From Nannocystaceae bacterium (GTDB lineage Bacteria > Myxococcota_A > Polyangia > Nannocystales > Nannocystaceae), in NCBI GenBank assembly GCA_019694555.1, contig JAIBBS010000010.1:1-64000 (forward strand): a stretch of 64,000 bases of DNA, read 5' to 3'. Made by a program: the position numbers and the translations under genes. Below are positions 15,299 to 23,358 of this stretch, one piece after another (the first letter of the stretch is position 1; every line of letters starts with the position of its first letter). The notes below the pieces were generated by a model that searched no databases, was not told the origin of the DNA, and saw only the letters and a program-made list of their open reading frames with translations.

Positions 15299-15314
15299 TG
15301 GCACGAGCGGTGCA
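15299..15314 (+). promoter_or_regulatory. Sigma-54-like promoter candidate
   Basis: TGGCACG, four bases, then GTGCA matches the sigma-54 consensus (TGGCACG-N4-TTGC) except at one T, with the invariant GG at 15300-15301 and GC at 15312-15313 correctly spaced. It points at the CBS gene. Transcription would begin near 15324, only about seven bases before ATG 15331, leaving no room for a ribosome binding site, which lowers confidence. Confidence 0.35.
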
Positions 15315-15330
15315 CTGGCACGGCCGGCTC

Positions 15331-15744
15331 ATGTCGAAGCACCGCGCCATCCCCGAGATCCGAAAGTTCATGACGACGTCGCCGCACACGATCGGCTTCG
15401 ACCAGACGATGGCGCACGCGCACGAGGTCATGCGCAAGTATCGGATCCGCCACTTGCCCGTGCTCAAGGCGGAGAAGCTCGTCGGCGTGGTCTCCGATGG
15501 CGACCTGCACCTGGTCGAGACGCTGCGGGACGTCGACCCCGCGAAGGTGCGCGTCGAGGATGCGATGACCGACGAGGTCTACACCGTCGCGCCCGACACC
15601 CCGCTCGACGAGGTGGTCAAGGAGATGGCGCGACACAAGTACGGCTCGGCCGTCGTCGTGGACAACCACCGCGTGGTCGGGGTCTTCACCACGGTCGACG
15701 CGTGCCAGGCCTTCGCCGACATGCTGCACACCGTGCTGGCCTGA
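15331..15744 (+). CDS. Double CBS-domain protein
   Basis: 137-residue cytoplasmic protein made of a pair of CBS domains, a module that binds adenine nucleotides or related ligands and senses energy state. The first covers about residues 12-65 (FMTTSPHTIGFD to GVVSDGDLHLVE), the second about 75-130 (VEDAMTDEVYTVAPD to GVFTTVDACQAF). Both show the VGVVSDGD / VGVFTTVD endings of CBS motifs. Stand-alone pairs of this length are common regulators of unknown partner. ATG 15331 (MSKHRAIPEI) starts the domain; the longer frame adds Arg-rich residues. A sigma-54-like element lies just upstream. It converges with the TetR gene, nine bases apart. Confidence 0.92.
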   Translation: MSKHRAIPEIRKFMTTSPHTIGFDQTMAHAHEVMRKYRIRHLPVLKAEKLVGVVSDGDLHLVETLRDVDPAKVRVEDAMTDEVYTVAPDTPLDEVVKEMARHKYGSAVVVDNHRVVGVFTTVDACQAFADMLHTVLA

Positions 15745-15753
15745 CGCCGGCGA

Positions 15754-16377
15754 TCACGGCGGATCGGTCAGCAGATAGCGCAGCACCAGCGCCGCGGTCT
15801 CCTCGCACAACGCCTCGTCGCGCAGCGCGTCGGGGCGGTCGAGGATCGCCGCGTGCGTGATCGCCTGCACGCTGTGCACGAGGATGAAGCCGGCGAGCTC
15901 GAGGTTCGACGGGCGCAGCGCCTCGCGGCGCCGCTCGAGCTCGCCGCGGATCAGCTCGACGATCATGCGATCGACCTGACCGATGCGCTCGAACCCGGCC
16001 ACGCGCGGCACCTGTTCGATCAGCACGCGATGCAGCTTGGGCTCGACGTTGTGCGCGCGCAGCAGCGTGCGGATCAGCGCCCGCACCGCGTCGCTCAGCG
16101 GCAGGCCGCGCATCGCCGCGACCTCGCCGATGATGAGCGCGGTCATCTGCTGCATGTGCCGGTCGCACAGCGCCATCACCAGCGCTTCTTTGTGCGGGAA
16201 GTACTGGTACAGCGAGCCGATGCTGACGCCCGCGCGGCGGGCGATCGCGTTGGTCGTCGCGGCTTCGTAGCCCTGCTCGGTGAGGACCTCGGCGGTCGCG
16301 GTCAAGATCGCCTCGACCGTCGCCTGGGCGCGCGCCTGCTTGGGCAGCTTGCGGACGATGTCGGTCGCGGTGCTCAT
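15754..16377 (-). CDS. TetR-family transcriptional regulator
   Basis: 207-residue regulator. The N-terminal helix-turn-helix is clear: AILTATAEVLTEQGYEAATT, then NAIARRAGVSIGSLYQYFPHKEAL near residues 25-65. The C-terminal ligand and dimer domain is unassigned. It follows the 279-residue membrane-protein gene by 14 bp and is probably the last gene of a three-gene operon starting at 19708. A TetR-style palindrome occurs upstream of the P450 gene at 21235-21250; that this protein binds it is only a guess. Confidence 0.93.
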   Translation of the reverse strand: MSTATDIVRKLPKQARAQATVEAILTATAEVLTEQGYEAATTNAIARRAGVSIGSLYQYFPHKEALVMALCDRHMQQMTALIIGEVAAMRGLPLSDAVRALIRTLLRAHNVEPKLHRVLIEQVPRVAGFERIGQVDRMIVELIRGELERRREALRPSNLELAGFILVHSVQAITHAAILDRPDALRDEALCEETAALVLRYLLTDPP

Positions 16378-16391
16378 CGCGGATGCCGGCC

Positions 16392-17231
16392 TCAGAAGTG
16401 CATCGTCCACGTCAACGCGCCACCGTGGCGCGTCGGCATCGGTAGCCACGCGCTGCGACGGCTCGCGCTGCGGCGCCGCTTCGCGCCGACGGCCACCAAC
16501 ACGATGCCGGTGACCGCGACCACGCCGCCGGCCACGGCCGCACCGATCACGAGCGCGTCGCCGCGATGGCCCTCGCGCAGCACCTGCTGACGCCGCGTCT
16601 CGTCACCGAGACTGTCGAGCCCGGGCAGCTCGCCCTCGGCCTTCGAGGCCATGCTGGCCCCGGCCGCGATGCCGCCCGCGAGCGTGCCTGCGCCGAGCAC
16701 GAGCAACGTCGCGCCGGCGCCGATCAAGCCGCTGCCGGGCTTGCGACCGCGATCGGTCTGCGCCGGCTCCGACTTGGGTTTCTGCGCGGCCTTGGCCTCG
16801 TCCATGCGGACTTGCAGCTCACCGATGCGCGTGCGGGCCTCGGCGATGTCCGACGCCGCCGCCTCCGGATCGGTCGCGGTGGCCTCGGCGTCCTCGATGT
16901 AGCGCTGCAGCAGCGAGATGGCGACACTCAGCCGCGCGACGTCGCCGTCCTGCTCGAACGCACGCTCTTGTGCGCGCGCGATGTTGTAGACCAGCGAGTT
17001 GCGCGACGCGGCCGTCTCGGGCGTGCGTGGCAGCATCCGGTAGGCCTCTGTCCACTTCGTGATCGCGGTGGCGTAGTCGAAGGTCTCGTAGCTCCCGAGG
17101 CCGGCGTCGTAGAGCGACTGCGCGCGCGCCATCACGTCGTCGCCTTGCGCGGGTGCGGCCTCCACTGCGGCGGGCTCCTCGGAGCGCGCGCCGCCCACGA
17201 GCGCGATGGCGAGGATCGCAGCGGCGATCAC
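16392..17231 (-). CDS. TPR-like membrane protein
   Basis: 279 residues with an N-terminal signal peptide (AAAILAIALVGGARS), a helical TPR-like segment about residues 30-140 (YDAGLGSYETFDYATAITKW), a Lys/Glu linker, then two hydrophobic spans near 180-205 and 230-255 ahead of a basic tail. This layout is frequent in myxobacterial envelope proteins of unknown function. The start is a GTG at 17231 that overlaps the TGA of the upstream gene (GTGA) and has a strong ribosome site GAGGGGAG six bases before it, so the two are translationally coupled. Confidence 0.82.
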   Translation of the reverse strand: MIAAAILAIALVGGARSEEPAAVEAAPAQGDDVMARAQSLYDAGLGSYETFDYATAITKWTEAYRMLPRTPETAASRNSLVYNIARAQERAFEQDGDVARLSVAISLLQRYIEDAEATATDPEAAASDIAEARTRIGELQVRMDEAKAAQKPKSEPAQTDRGRKPGSGLIGAGATLLVLGAGTLAGGIAAGASMASKAEGELPGLDSLGDETRRQQVLREGHRGDALVIGAAVAGGVVAVTGIVLVAVGAKRRRSASRRSAWLPMPTRHGGALTWTMHF

Positions 17232-19708
17232 AGGTAGCTCCCCTCGAGGCCGACCACGGCCGCGGTGGGAGACTCCGGATCCTCGAAGTACAAGAAGATC
17301 TCCGGCGGTCGTCCCTGGCCGGTCTGATCGGGCAGCAGCGCGAGGTCGCGGATCTGCCCGCCGATGGGAATCGGACCGGCGATCAGGCTGAACTCGCCGA
17401 AGGCGAGGCTGTACGCGAAGACCGCTGCGCCGCGGGTGTAGAGCGCGTCGAGGACCACCGGATCCGAGTAGGCGTCGTTGTCGATGTCCACGAAGCGGAA
17501 CTCGTTCGGGTTCGACAGGCCCTCGCTGGTCGACACGTAGGTGTCGTCCGTGGGGAACAGCGACACGACGCTGATGCCGTCGGTCAGCAGCATGTTCCAC
17601 CCGAACGGCTCGGCACCGATCTCGAACACGGGCGCCAGCCCCACCGTCGACAGGCCCATGCTCTGCAGCGGGTCACCGATGCCGCCGATCGCAAAGCGCT
17701 CCAACCCGGCGTCGGTGCCGACCACCAGCACAGGCAAGGCGGTGTTGAAGTCGTAGTAGTAGTCGACGTCGTGACCGGCCACGGCTGCGGACGACGACGG
17801 GCCGACGACGACGTCTTGGATCACGTACACCGCGGTCTCGTCGAGCACCGCGATGTCGGGATAGTCCCCCAGCAGCGGGACCCCCTGCGGATCGAGCGCG
17901 AACGGGCCCAACACCAGGCCGTGCCCACCGCTCAGCCCCGTCGACAGCACTTCGTCCGAGGCGAGGTTCCATTCGACCAGGGCATCGTCGTACGTCGCGA
18001 CGACGCGACCGACGGCGCTGCCAGGATCCTGCATGATGCCCTGGTACAGTCGCGGCTGGACGCCCGAGGCGCCGACCGATGCATGGGTGACGCCACGGAT
18101 CGGCGGTTCCCCTTCCATGCCGGTGGAGAAGCGATTGTGATCGGCGCCGAACAGGCCCGGCAGCACCACGATCGAGGAGTCGCCCGCGGCGATCAGGTCG
18201 ATCGTGAAGTCGCCGTCGACATCGGCGAACGCGAGCCGCGCGCCCACGGGCAAGTCGTAGTAGGAGCTGGTGATGCGGTAGCAGAACGGCCCCACCAGGA
18301 GGTCGCAGACCTCGCCGTCCGTCTCCATGCCGGTGGTGCCGGGCAACGTCGGATCGCTCGGGTCCACGGTCTCCGCCGAGTCACCCTGGCTGTTGCTGCC
18401 CTGCGTCGTCGTCATGCCGCCGCCGCCGGTGCTGGTGGTCTCGCCGCCGGGGGGTGGTGGCGCGACGGTTCGACGCGCGACGCGGACGTCACCGGTGGCA
18501 GCGTCGACGGCGACGAGCTCGGCCACGCCGTCGGCATCGAGGTCGGACACCGCCGCGGCCGCGGCATCGCGCAGACCGAGGCTGCCGCCGTACAGCGGCA
18601 CGCCGTCGCCGTCGTTGTCGAACAGGTAGACGTCGCCGCGGCCCTGCGGCCCGCCGGCGATCACGAACTCGCGATCGCCGTCGTCGTCGAGCGCAGCCGA
18701 GGCGAGCATGCCGGGCTGCCAGCCCAGCTGGTACACGCGCTCGGGCTTGGCCGCCTTGGTGAGATCGATGCTCTTGCCACGCGACAACCACACGGTGCCG
18801 TCGATGCCGGCCGCGAGCACGTCGGCGTAGTCGTCGTCGGTGACGTCCTCGAGCAGGAAGCGCTGCGGTGGCGTGCCGGTGGGGATCGGCATGCGCTCGC
18901 TGAAGTCGCCGGTGGGGTTGCGCGCGTAGGTCTTGAGCCGCGCGTCACCGGCCCACGCGACATAGACCACGTCCATGGTCTGGCCCAGCGCACGGATGTC
19001 GGTGGGTTCGTCGACGAAGGTGTCTTCGTGCGGCTTCACGAACGTGAAGTGATCGGTCTGCTCGCGAACGTCGATGCCGCCGCGCACGAGCACGGCGATG
19101 TCGGCCTGCGAGCCCAGGTCGTCGACGAACGCGCCGACCTGTGGTCGCTGCGGGCCGTCGACGCCCTCGGCGACGGCGACCGCGGCCCCGAAGGTCCCGC
19201 GCTCGTCGCTGCCGGGATCCAGCGGCAGCACCCACACGCCGCCGGCCTCGGTGGTCGCGACGACCTCCGCCCAACCCATGGCGTCCACGCGACCCACGGT
19301 CAGATCGCGCACAGGCGAGCCCAGCGGTGGCGACGTGACCGCCGCGAGGAAGCCGCCCTGGCCGTCGTTGATCAGCAGCGCGACGGTGCCGTCCTCGTTG
19401 CCCACGACCACGTCGGGCAGCGGGTCGAGGTTCACCGGCCCCGCGGCGAGCGAGGTCGGCGAGGCTCCCGCCGCCCAGCCGTCTTGCATCAACACGAAGC
19501 AGTAGTCGCCGACGCCGGCGCCGGACTCGCAGCGCTGCGGCCCGCCGCACACGCCGTAGCTGCAGCTCAACGATCCGCAGCTCGCATCGCTCGAGCACGG
19601 TTGCCCGCGCAGTGCGTCGTCGGGGCGGAAACAGGCCCCTGCCAACAGCACGGCGTTCAGTGCCGCAGCGCGTGGTGCCCAACGGAGCATCGGAGCGTCC
19701 ATGGACAT
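17228..19708 (-). CDS. FG-GAP/VCBS-like repeat lipoprotein
   Basis: About 826 residues. Hydrophobic leader with LLAGAC lipobox, a short Cys-rich segment (CSSDASCGSLSC) and then repeated FG-GAP/VCBS-type units with calcium-binding style Asp motifs (DDDGDREFV, DNDGDGVPLY, DLDADGVAELV, DVDGDFTIDL, DIDNDAYSDP). These fold as a beta-propeller on the cell surface, often in adhesion. A Thr/Gly/Ser linker splits two propeller halves around residues 420-460. Start choices are ATG 19708, 19702 or 19690; all precede the same lipobox. It is the first gene of a three-gene unit with the TPR-like membrane protein and TetR. Confidence 0.87.
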   Translation of the reverse strand: MSMDAPMLRWAPRAAALNAVLLAGACFRPDDALRGQPCSSDASCGSLSCSYGVCGGPQRCESGAGVGDYCFVLMQDGWAAGASPTSLAAGPVNLDPLPDVVVGNEDGTVALLINDGQGGFLAAVTSPPLGSPVRDLTVGRVDAMGWAEVVATTEAGGVWVLPLDPGSDERGTFGAAVAVAEGVDGPQRPQVGAFVDDLGSQADIAVLVRGGIDVREQTDHFTFVKPHEDTFVDEPTDIRALGQTMDVVYVAWAGDARLKTYARNPTGDFSERMPIPTGTPPQRFLLEDVTDDDYADVLAAGIDGTVWLSRGKSIDLTKAAKPERVYQLGWQPGMLASAALDDDGDREFVIAGGPQGRGDVYLFDNDGDGVPLYGGSLGLRDAAAAAVSDLDADGVAELVAVDAATGDVRVARRTVAPPPPGGETTSTGGGGMTTTQGSNSQGDSAETVDPSDPTLPGTTGMETDGEVCDLLVGPFCYRITSSYYDLPVGARLAFADVDGDFTIDLIAAGDSSIVVLPGLFGADHNRFSTGMEGEPPIRGVTHASVGASGVQPRLYQGIMQDPGSAVGRVVATYDDALVEWNLASDEVLSTGLSGGHGLVLGPFALDPQGVPLLGDYPDIAVLDETAVYVIQDVVVGPSSSAAVAGHDVDYYYDFNTALPVLVVGTDAGLERFAIGGIGDPLQSMGLSTVGLAPVFEIGAEPFGWNMLLTDGISVVSLFPTDDTYVSTSEGLSNPNEFRFVDIDNDAYSDPVVLDALYTRGAAVFAYSLAFGEFSLIAGPIPIGGQIRDLALLPDQTGQGRPPEIFLYFEDPESPTAAVVGLEGSYL

Positions 19709-19814
19709 TGTCTCACGTTCGCTTCGCATGACGGTGGTTTCGCGTCGCGATCTCGGATCGCTCCCACATCGGGGCCCCGACGCGCGCACCGCGGAGCCCG
19801 GCGGCCGGGGTCGC

Positions 19815-21224
19815 TCAGGCGCTCGCGTCCGCGACGGGAGCCTGCAGCGGCACCGCCCGCAGCCCCATCGGCAGCCCGCCGCGGGGCCGCAGCGTGATCA
19901 AGGGCTCGGGGACCACGGGGTGGCCCGGTACGAGCCAGGGTCGGAAGCGCTGCAGCACCGTCGCGAGGATGAGGCCTGCCTCCATGGTCGCGAAGCCGTT
20001 GCCGATGCACTGCCGCGGGCCGCCGCCGAACGGGAAGTAGGCGTAGCGCGGCCGCGCCGCCTCGGCCTCGGCGGTGAAGCGCTCGGGATCGAAGCCCTCG
20101 GGGTTGGGCCACAGCGCGGGATGACGGTGCGTGACCCACGGCGACATCAGCAGCATCGTGCCCGCGGGCACGCGGTAGCCCATGATCTCGTCGTCGGCGA
20201 TGGTGTTGCGATCGACGATCCACGCCGGCGGATACAGCCGCATCGACTCCTTGATCACCTGCTGCAGGTACGGCAACGCCGCGAGATCCTCGGCCTGCGG
20301 CGGGCGACCACCGAGCACCGCGTCGAGCTCGGCACGCACGCGTCGCTCGACCTCGGGGTGGGTCGACAGCAGATAGAAGGTCCACGCGAGCGAGTTCGCG
20401 GTGGTCTCGTGGCCGGCGAGGAAGATGGTCATGACCTCGTCGCGCAGCTGGCGATCGGTCATGGTCTCGCCGGTCTCCGCGTCGCGCGTCTCCATCAGCA
20501 TGCCCAGCAGATCCTCGGCCTGCTCGCCCGCGCGACGCCGCGCGATGATCTCGCCGATGATGCGATCGAGCGTCCGCGCGGCGTCCTTCGCCCGCAGCGT
20601 CGACGGCGTCGGGAAGCCGATCGGCAGCAGGCTGTCGAGCGCGCGGTCGGCCCACTCGTTGAGCACCGTCACCGCGCTGCCGACCTGATCGGCCGCGTCG
20701 AGCACGTCGGTCGACAACAGCGTCTTGCCGACGATCCGCAGCGTCAGCGCCATCATCTCGTGGGCCACGTCGAGGCTGCGTCCGAGCCCGGCCACGTCGT
20801 CCCAGCGCGCGAGCATGTCGAGCGTGTCGGAGACCATCGTGTTCGCGAACGACGCGATGCGCTTGCGATGGAACGCCGGCTGCGCGATGCGACGCTGCCG
20901 GCGCCAGAAGTCGCCCTCGCTGGTGAGCAGACCGTTGCCGAGGAACTGCCGCAGCACGTCGTAGGCGCGGGTCTGCTTGTCGTAGTTGTGGTTGTTGTCG
21001 ACCAGCACGTGCTTGATCGCATCGGGGTGGCGCAGCAACATCGCGCGCACCGGGCCGATGCGGAACGCGACCACGTCGCCGTGTCGCTGCGCGGTCTCGG
21101 TCAAGAACCGCAGCGGGTCGGCACGCAGCTCCGACCACGCGCCCAGCGGACGCCGACCGGGCAGCCGCGGCGCGGTGCGGTTGGGGGAGGCGGAGACGAC
21201 GGCGTTCGCGGACGGGGCCTGCAC
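19815..21224 (-). CDS. Cytochrome P450
   Basis: Haem-thiolate monooxygenase, 469 residues, full length. The I-helix motif AGHETT is at residues 270-275, the ExxR motif lies in KESMR, and the haem-binding loop FGGGPRQCIG carries the thiolate ligand C406. No membrane anchor is visible, so it is probably soluble and needs separate redox partners, none of which is in this window. Substrate unknown; lipid or secondary-metabolite oxidation is typical. The start is a GTG at 21224. A perfect 16-bp palindrome lies 11 bp upstream of it, suggesting repression by a dimeric regulator. Confidence 0.96.
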   Translation of the reverse strand: MQAPSANAVVSASPNRTAPRLPGRRPLGAWSELRADPLRFLTETAQRHGDVVAFRIGPVRAMLLRHPDAIKHVLVDNNHNYDKQTRAYDVLRQFLGNGLLTSEGDFWRRQRRIAQPAFHRKRIASFANTMVSDTLDMLARWDDVAGLGRSLDVAHEMMALTLRIVGKTLLSTDVLDAADQVGSAVTVLNEWADRALDSLLPIGFPTPSTLRAKDAARTLDRIIGEIIARRRAGEQAEDLLGMLMETRDAETGETMTDRQLRDEVMTIFLAGHETTANSLAWTFYLLSTHPEVERRVRAELDAVLGGRPPQAEDLAALPYLQQVIKESMRLYPPAWIVDRNTIADDEIMGYRVPAGTMLLMSPWVTHRHPALWPNPEGFDPERFTAEAEAARPRYAYFPFGGGPRQCIGNGFATMEAGLILATVLQRFRPWLVPGHPVVPEPLITLRPRGGLPMGLRAVPLQAPVADASA

Positions 21225-21234
21225 CCCTCGAAAT

Positions 21235-21250
21235 CTGAGCGATCGCTCAG
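21235..21250. promoter_or_regulatory. Perfect 16-bp palindrome, candidate TetR-type operator
   Basis: CTGAGCGATCGCTCAG is its own reverse complement and ends 11 bp before the GTG of the P450 gene. Just beyond it, on the coding strand, lies TTTACA, a fair -35 hexamer. Location and symmetry fit a TetR-family operator controlling the P450. Ligand and regulator are unknown. Confidence 0.6.
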
Positions 21251-21374
21251 CTTTGTAAACTCGCCTTTGGACGGCCTTCCAGACGCAGCTTTGAACGGGT
21301 TTCGCACCGCGATCCCGGCGGCTGCGGCCGACCGAACCAGAGGCCCGGCTCAGCTTTCTCGGGCGCAGTCGGGC

Positions 21375-23003
21375 TTAGCCCGGCACCACCAACACGGGCA
21401 CGTCCGGCGCGTCCGCGGGGACCTCGTCGTCGCCGATGATGTCGAGGTTGCCCTGGCCGAGCTCGCCGTCGGCGTTGTTGCCCCAACACTTGAGCCGCCG
21501 ACGCTCGAGGATGGCGCAGGTGTGCAACCCGCCGGCGTCGACGCGCGTGACCGAGTCGCTGCCGACGTCGATCGGACCCACGGCCGAGGGCAGCTCGTCG
21601 TCGCCGAGGTTCATCGTGTTCGCGAGGCCGAGCTGACCCTGCGCGTTGAGACCCCAGCAGCGGATCTCGCCGCTCTCCATGTGCGCGCACGCGTGGTTGT
21701 CACCGACGGTCACGTGCTGCGCGGCGCCGCCACCGAGATCGATCGGCGCGACCAGCTCGGCGGTCTCGTCGTCGCCGATCGTCGTGACGCTGCCCTGGCC
21801 GCTCTCGCCGTTGGCGCTGGTGCCCCAACACCGCACGATGCCGCCCTCGAACAGCGCGCAGGTCATCTGGTAGCCGCACGAGATCTCGAGCGCGTCTTCC
21901 TCGAACGACAGCGCGGCCACGGCGTCGGCGGTCTCGTCGTCGCCGACGACGGTGCTGGCGCCCAGACCCAGGCCGAGCTCGCCGTTGTAGCCCGAGCCCC
22001 AGCAGCGGATGTCACCGGTCGAGAGCACCGCGCAGGTGTGACCGACGCCGGCCGAGACCCAGTCTGCGGCCGAACCCAGCGGCACGTTGCCGGCGACGCC
22101 GGCGTTCTCGTCGTCGCCGAGGTTGGTGAGGTTGCCGTAGCCCAGCGCGCCGCCGCCCGCGGAACCCCAGCAGTGCAGCGTGCCCGACATCAGCCGCACG
22201 CACGAGTGCGAACCACCGCCTGCGACCTGCACCGGCACGCTGTCGAAGGTGATCGGCACGAGCACGGAGGGATACTCGTCGTCGCCGATGACGCTGGTGT
22301 TCCCGATGCCGAGCTGACCCGAGTAGCCGGCGCCCCAGCCGTGCAGATCGGTGGCCTCGATCATCGACATGACGTGCGAGTCGCCCAGCGACAGATCGAG
22401 CACGGCCGCCGGCACCATGATGTCCGGTAGGCTGGCCGGGACCTCGTCGTCGCCGAGATTGTCCGGGTTGCCCTGGCCATCGACCCCGGCACCACCGAAG
22501 CCCCAACAGCGCACGCGACCGCCCTCGATGAGCACGCAGGTGTTGCGGTACGAGGCTTCCACCGCCAACAGCTCGGTGATCGTGCAGTCCGCGTCGCAGC
22601 CGTCACCGTCGGTCTGATTGCCGTCGTCGCACTGCTCGTCGCCTTCGACCAACGTGTCGCCGCAGACCAACGGCTCGCAGCTGTCACCGCGGCAGATCAG
22701 CCCGCGGCCGCAGCTGTCATCGGTGATGCAGTAGCACCCCTGGTAGTCGCACGTGCCGCCGTCGCTGCTGCTGCCGTCCGCCGCGCTGGTCACCGCGGCG
22801 CTCGAGCTGCCCTCGTCCGAGCTCGCGCTCGCGCTCGTCACCGTGGTCGCGGTGGTGCTGACGCTGCTGTCGGTGCCCCCGTCGCTGCTGCCCTCGCTGC
22901 CGGTGACGTCGTCGTCACGGTGCTTCGAGTCGGGGCTGTAGCAGGCGGCCAGCGGGACGAGACCGCACGCGATCGAACGCAGGATCGAAGAAGGCAAGGT
23001 CAT
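21375..23003 (-). CDS. RCC1-like repeat lipoprotein
   Basis: 542 residues. Leader with lipobox (VPLAAC), a long Ser/Thr/Gly/Asp stalk about residues 33-80, a Cys cluster including the myxobacterial CDDGNQTDGDGCDADC repeat, and then seven or so RCC1/BNR-type propeller blades with the recurring pattern of a His/Cys pair, CWG and GQLGLGN-like turns (HTCAVL, RCWGSGYNGELGLG). The fold is a beta-propeller at the cell surface, likely for binding proteins. It follows the small membrane-protein gene by 18 bp and is probably the last gene of a unit that includes the lysyl-oxidase-like gene. Confidence 0.9.
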   Translation of the reverse strand: MTLPSSILRSIACGLVPLAACYSPDSKHRDDDVTGSEGSSDGGTDSSVSTTATTVTSASASSDEGSSSAAVTSAADGSSSDGGTCDYQGCYCITDDSCGRGLICRGDSCEPLVCGDTLVEGDEQCDDGNQTDGDGCDADCTITELLAVEASYRNTCVLIEGGRVRCWGFGGAGVDGQGNPDNLGDDEVPASLPDIMVPAAVLDLSLGDSHVMSMIEATDLHGWGAGYSGQLGIGNTSVIGDDEYPSVLVPITFDSVPVQVAGGGSHSCVRLMSGTLHCWGSAGGGALGYGNLTNLGDDENAGVAGNVPLGSAADWVSAGVGHTCAVLSTGDIRCWGSGYNGELGLGLGASTVVGDDETADAVAALSFEEDALEISCGYQMTCALFEGGIVRCWGTSANGESGQGSVTTIGDDETAELVAPIDLGGGAAQHVTVGDNHACAHMESGEIRCWGLNAQGQLGLANTMNLGDDELPSAVGPIDVGSDSVTRVDAGGLHTCAILERRRLKCWGNNADGELGQGNLDIIGDDEVPADAPDVPVLVVPG

Positions 23004-23021
23004 GGTGGCGCAAGGTCGAGA

Positions 23022-23312
23022 TCAAGAGTTACGACGGATTTCCGCGTCGACGCGACGCTCGTCTTCCTCGAGCTCGCGCATGCGTCGCTCGAAGTCGCCC
23101 GCGCCCAGCGCCTTGCTCTCCTTGCCGGCCTGCAGCTCCTTGGTCTTGCCGAAGGCGCGGTAGCCGAGGTAGCCGGCGCCGGCGATCATGCCGATCAGCA
23201 CCAGCGGCTTGAACAGCCACAGGCCCAGCGAGACCGCGGTCAGCGCCCCCAGAGCGAGCAGCGCGCCCTTGAGCACGGCGAGCCCCTGGCCGTCGTCTTC
23301 GTCCTTCGCCAT
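23022..23312 (-). CDS. Small membrane protein with charged tail
   Basis: 96 residues with an acidic start (MAKDEDDG), two closely spaced hydrophobic spans about residues 10-50, and a helical, charged C-terminal half (ERRMRELEEDERRVDAEI) likely to form a short coiled coil. No family recognised. It sits between the lysyl-oxidase-like gene (46 bp upstream) and the RCC1-like gene (18 bp downstream), all on the same strand, so it is likely co-transcribed. Confidence 0.68.
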   Translation of the reverse strand: MAKDEDDGQGLAVLKGALLALGALTAVSLGLWLFKPLVLIGMIAGAGYLGYRAFGKTKELQAGKESKALGAGDFERRMRELEEDERRVDAEIRRNS

Positions 23313-23358
23313 CGGCCGGCCAGCATAGCACCAGGGCTCTGGGCCGTCACGGCCGGGG

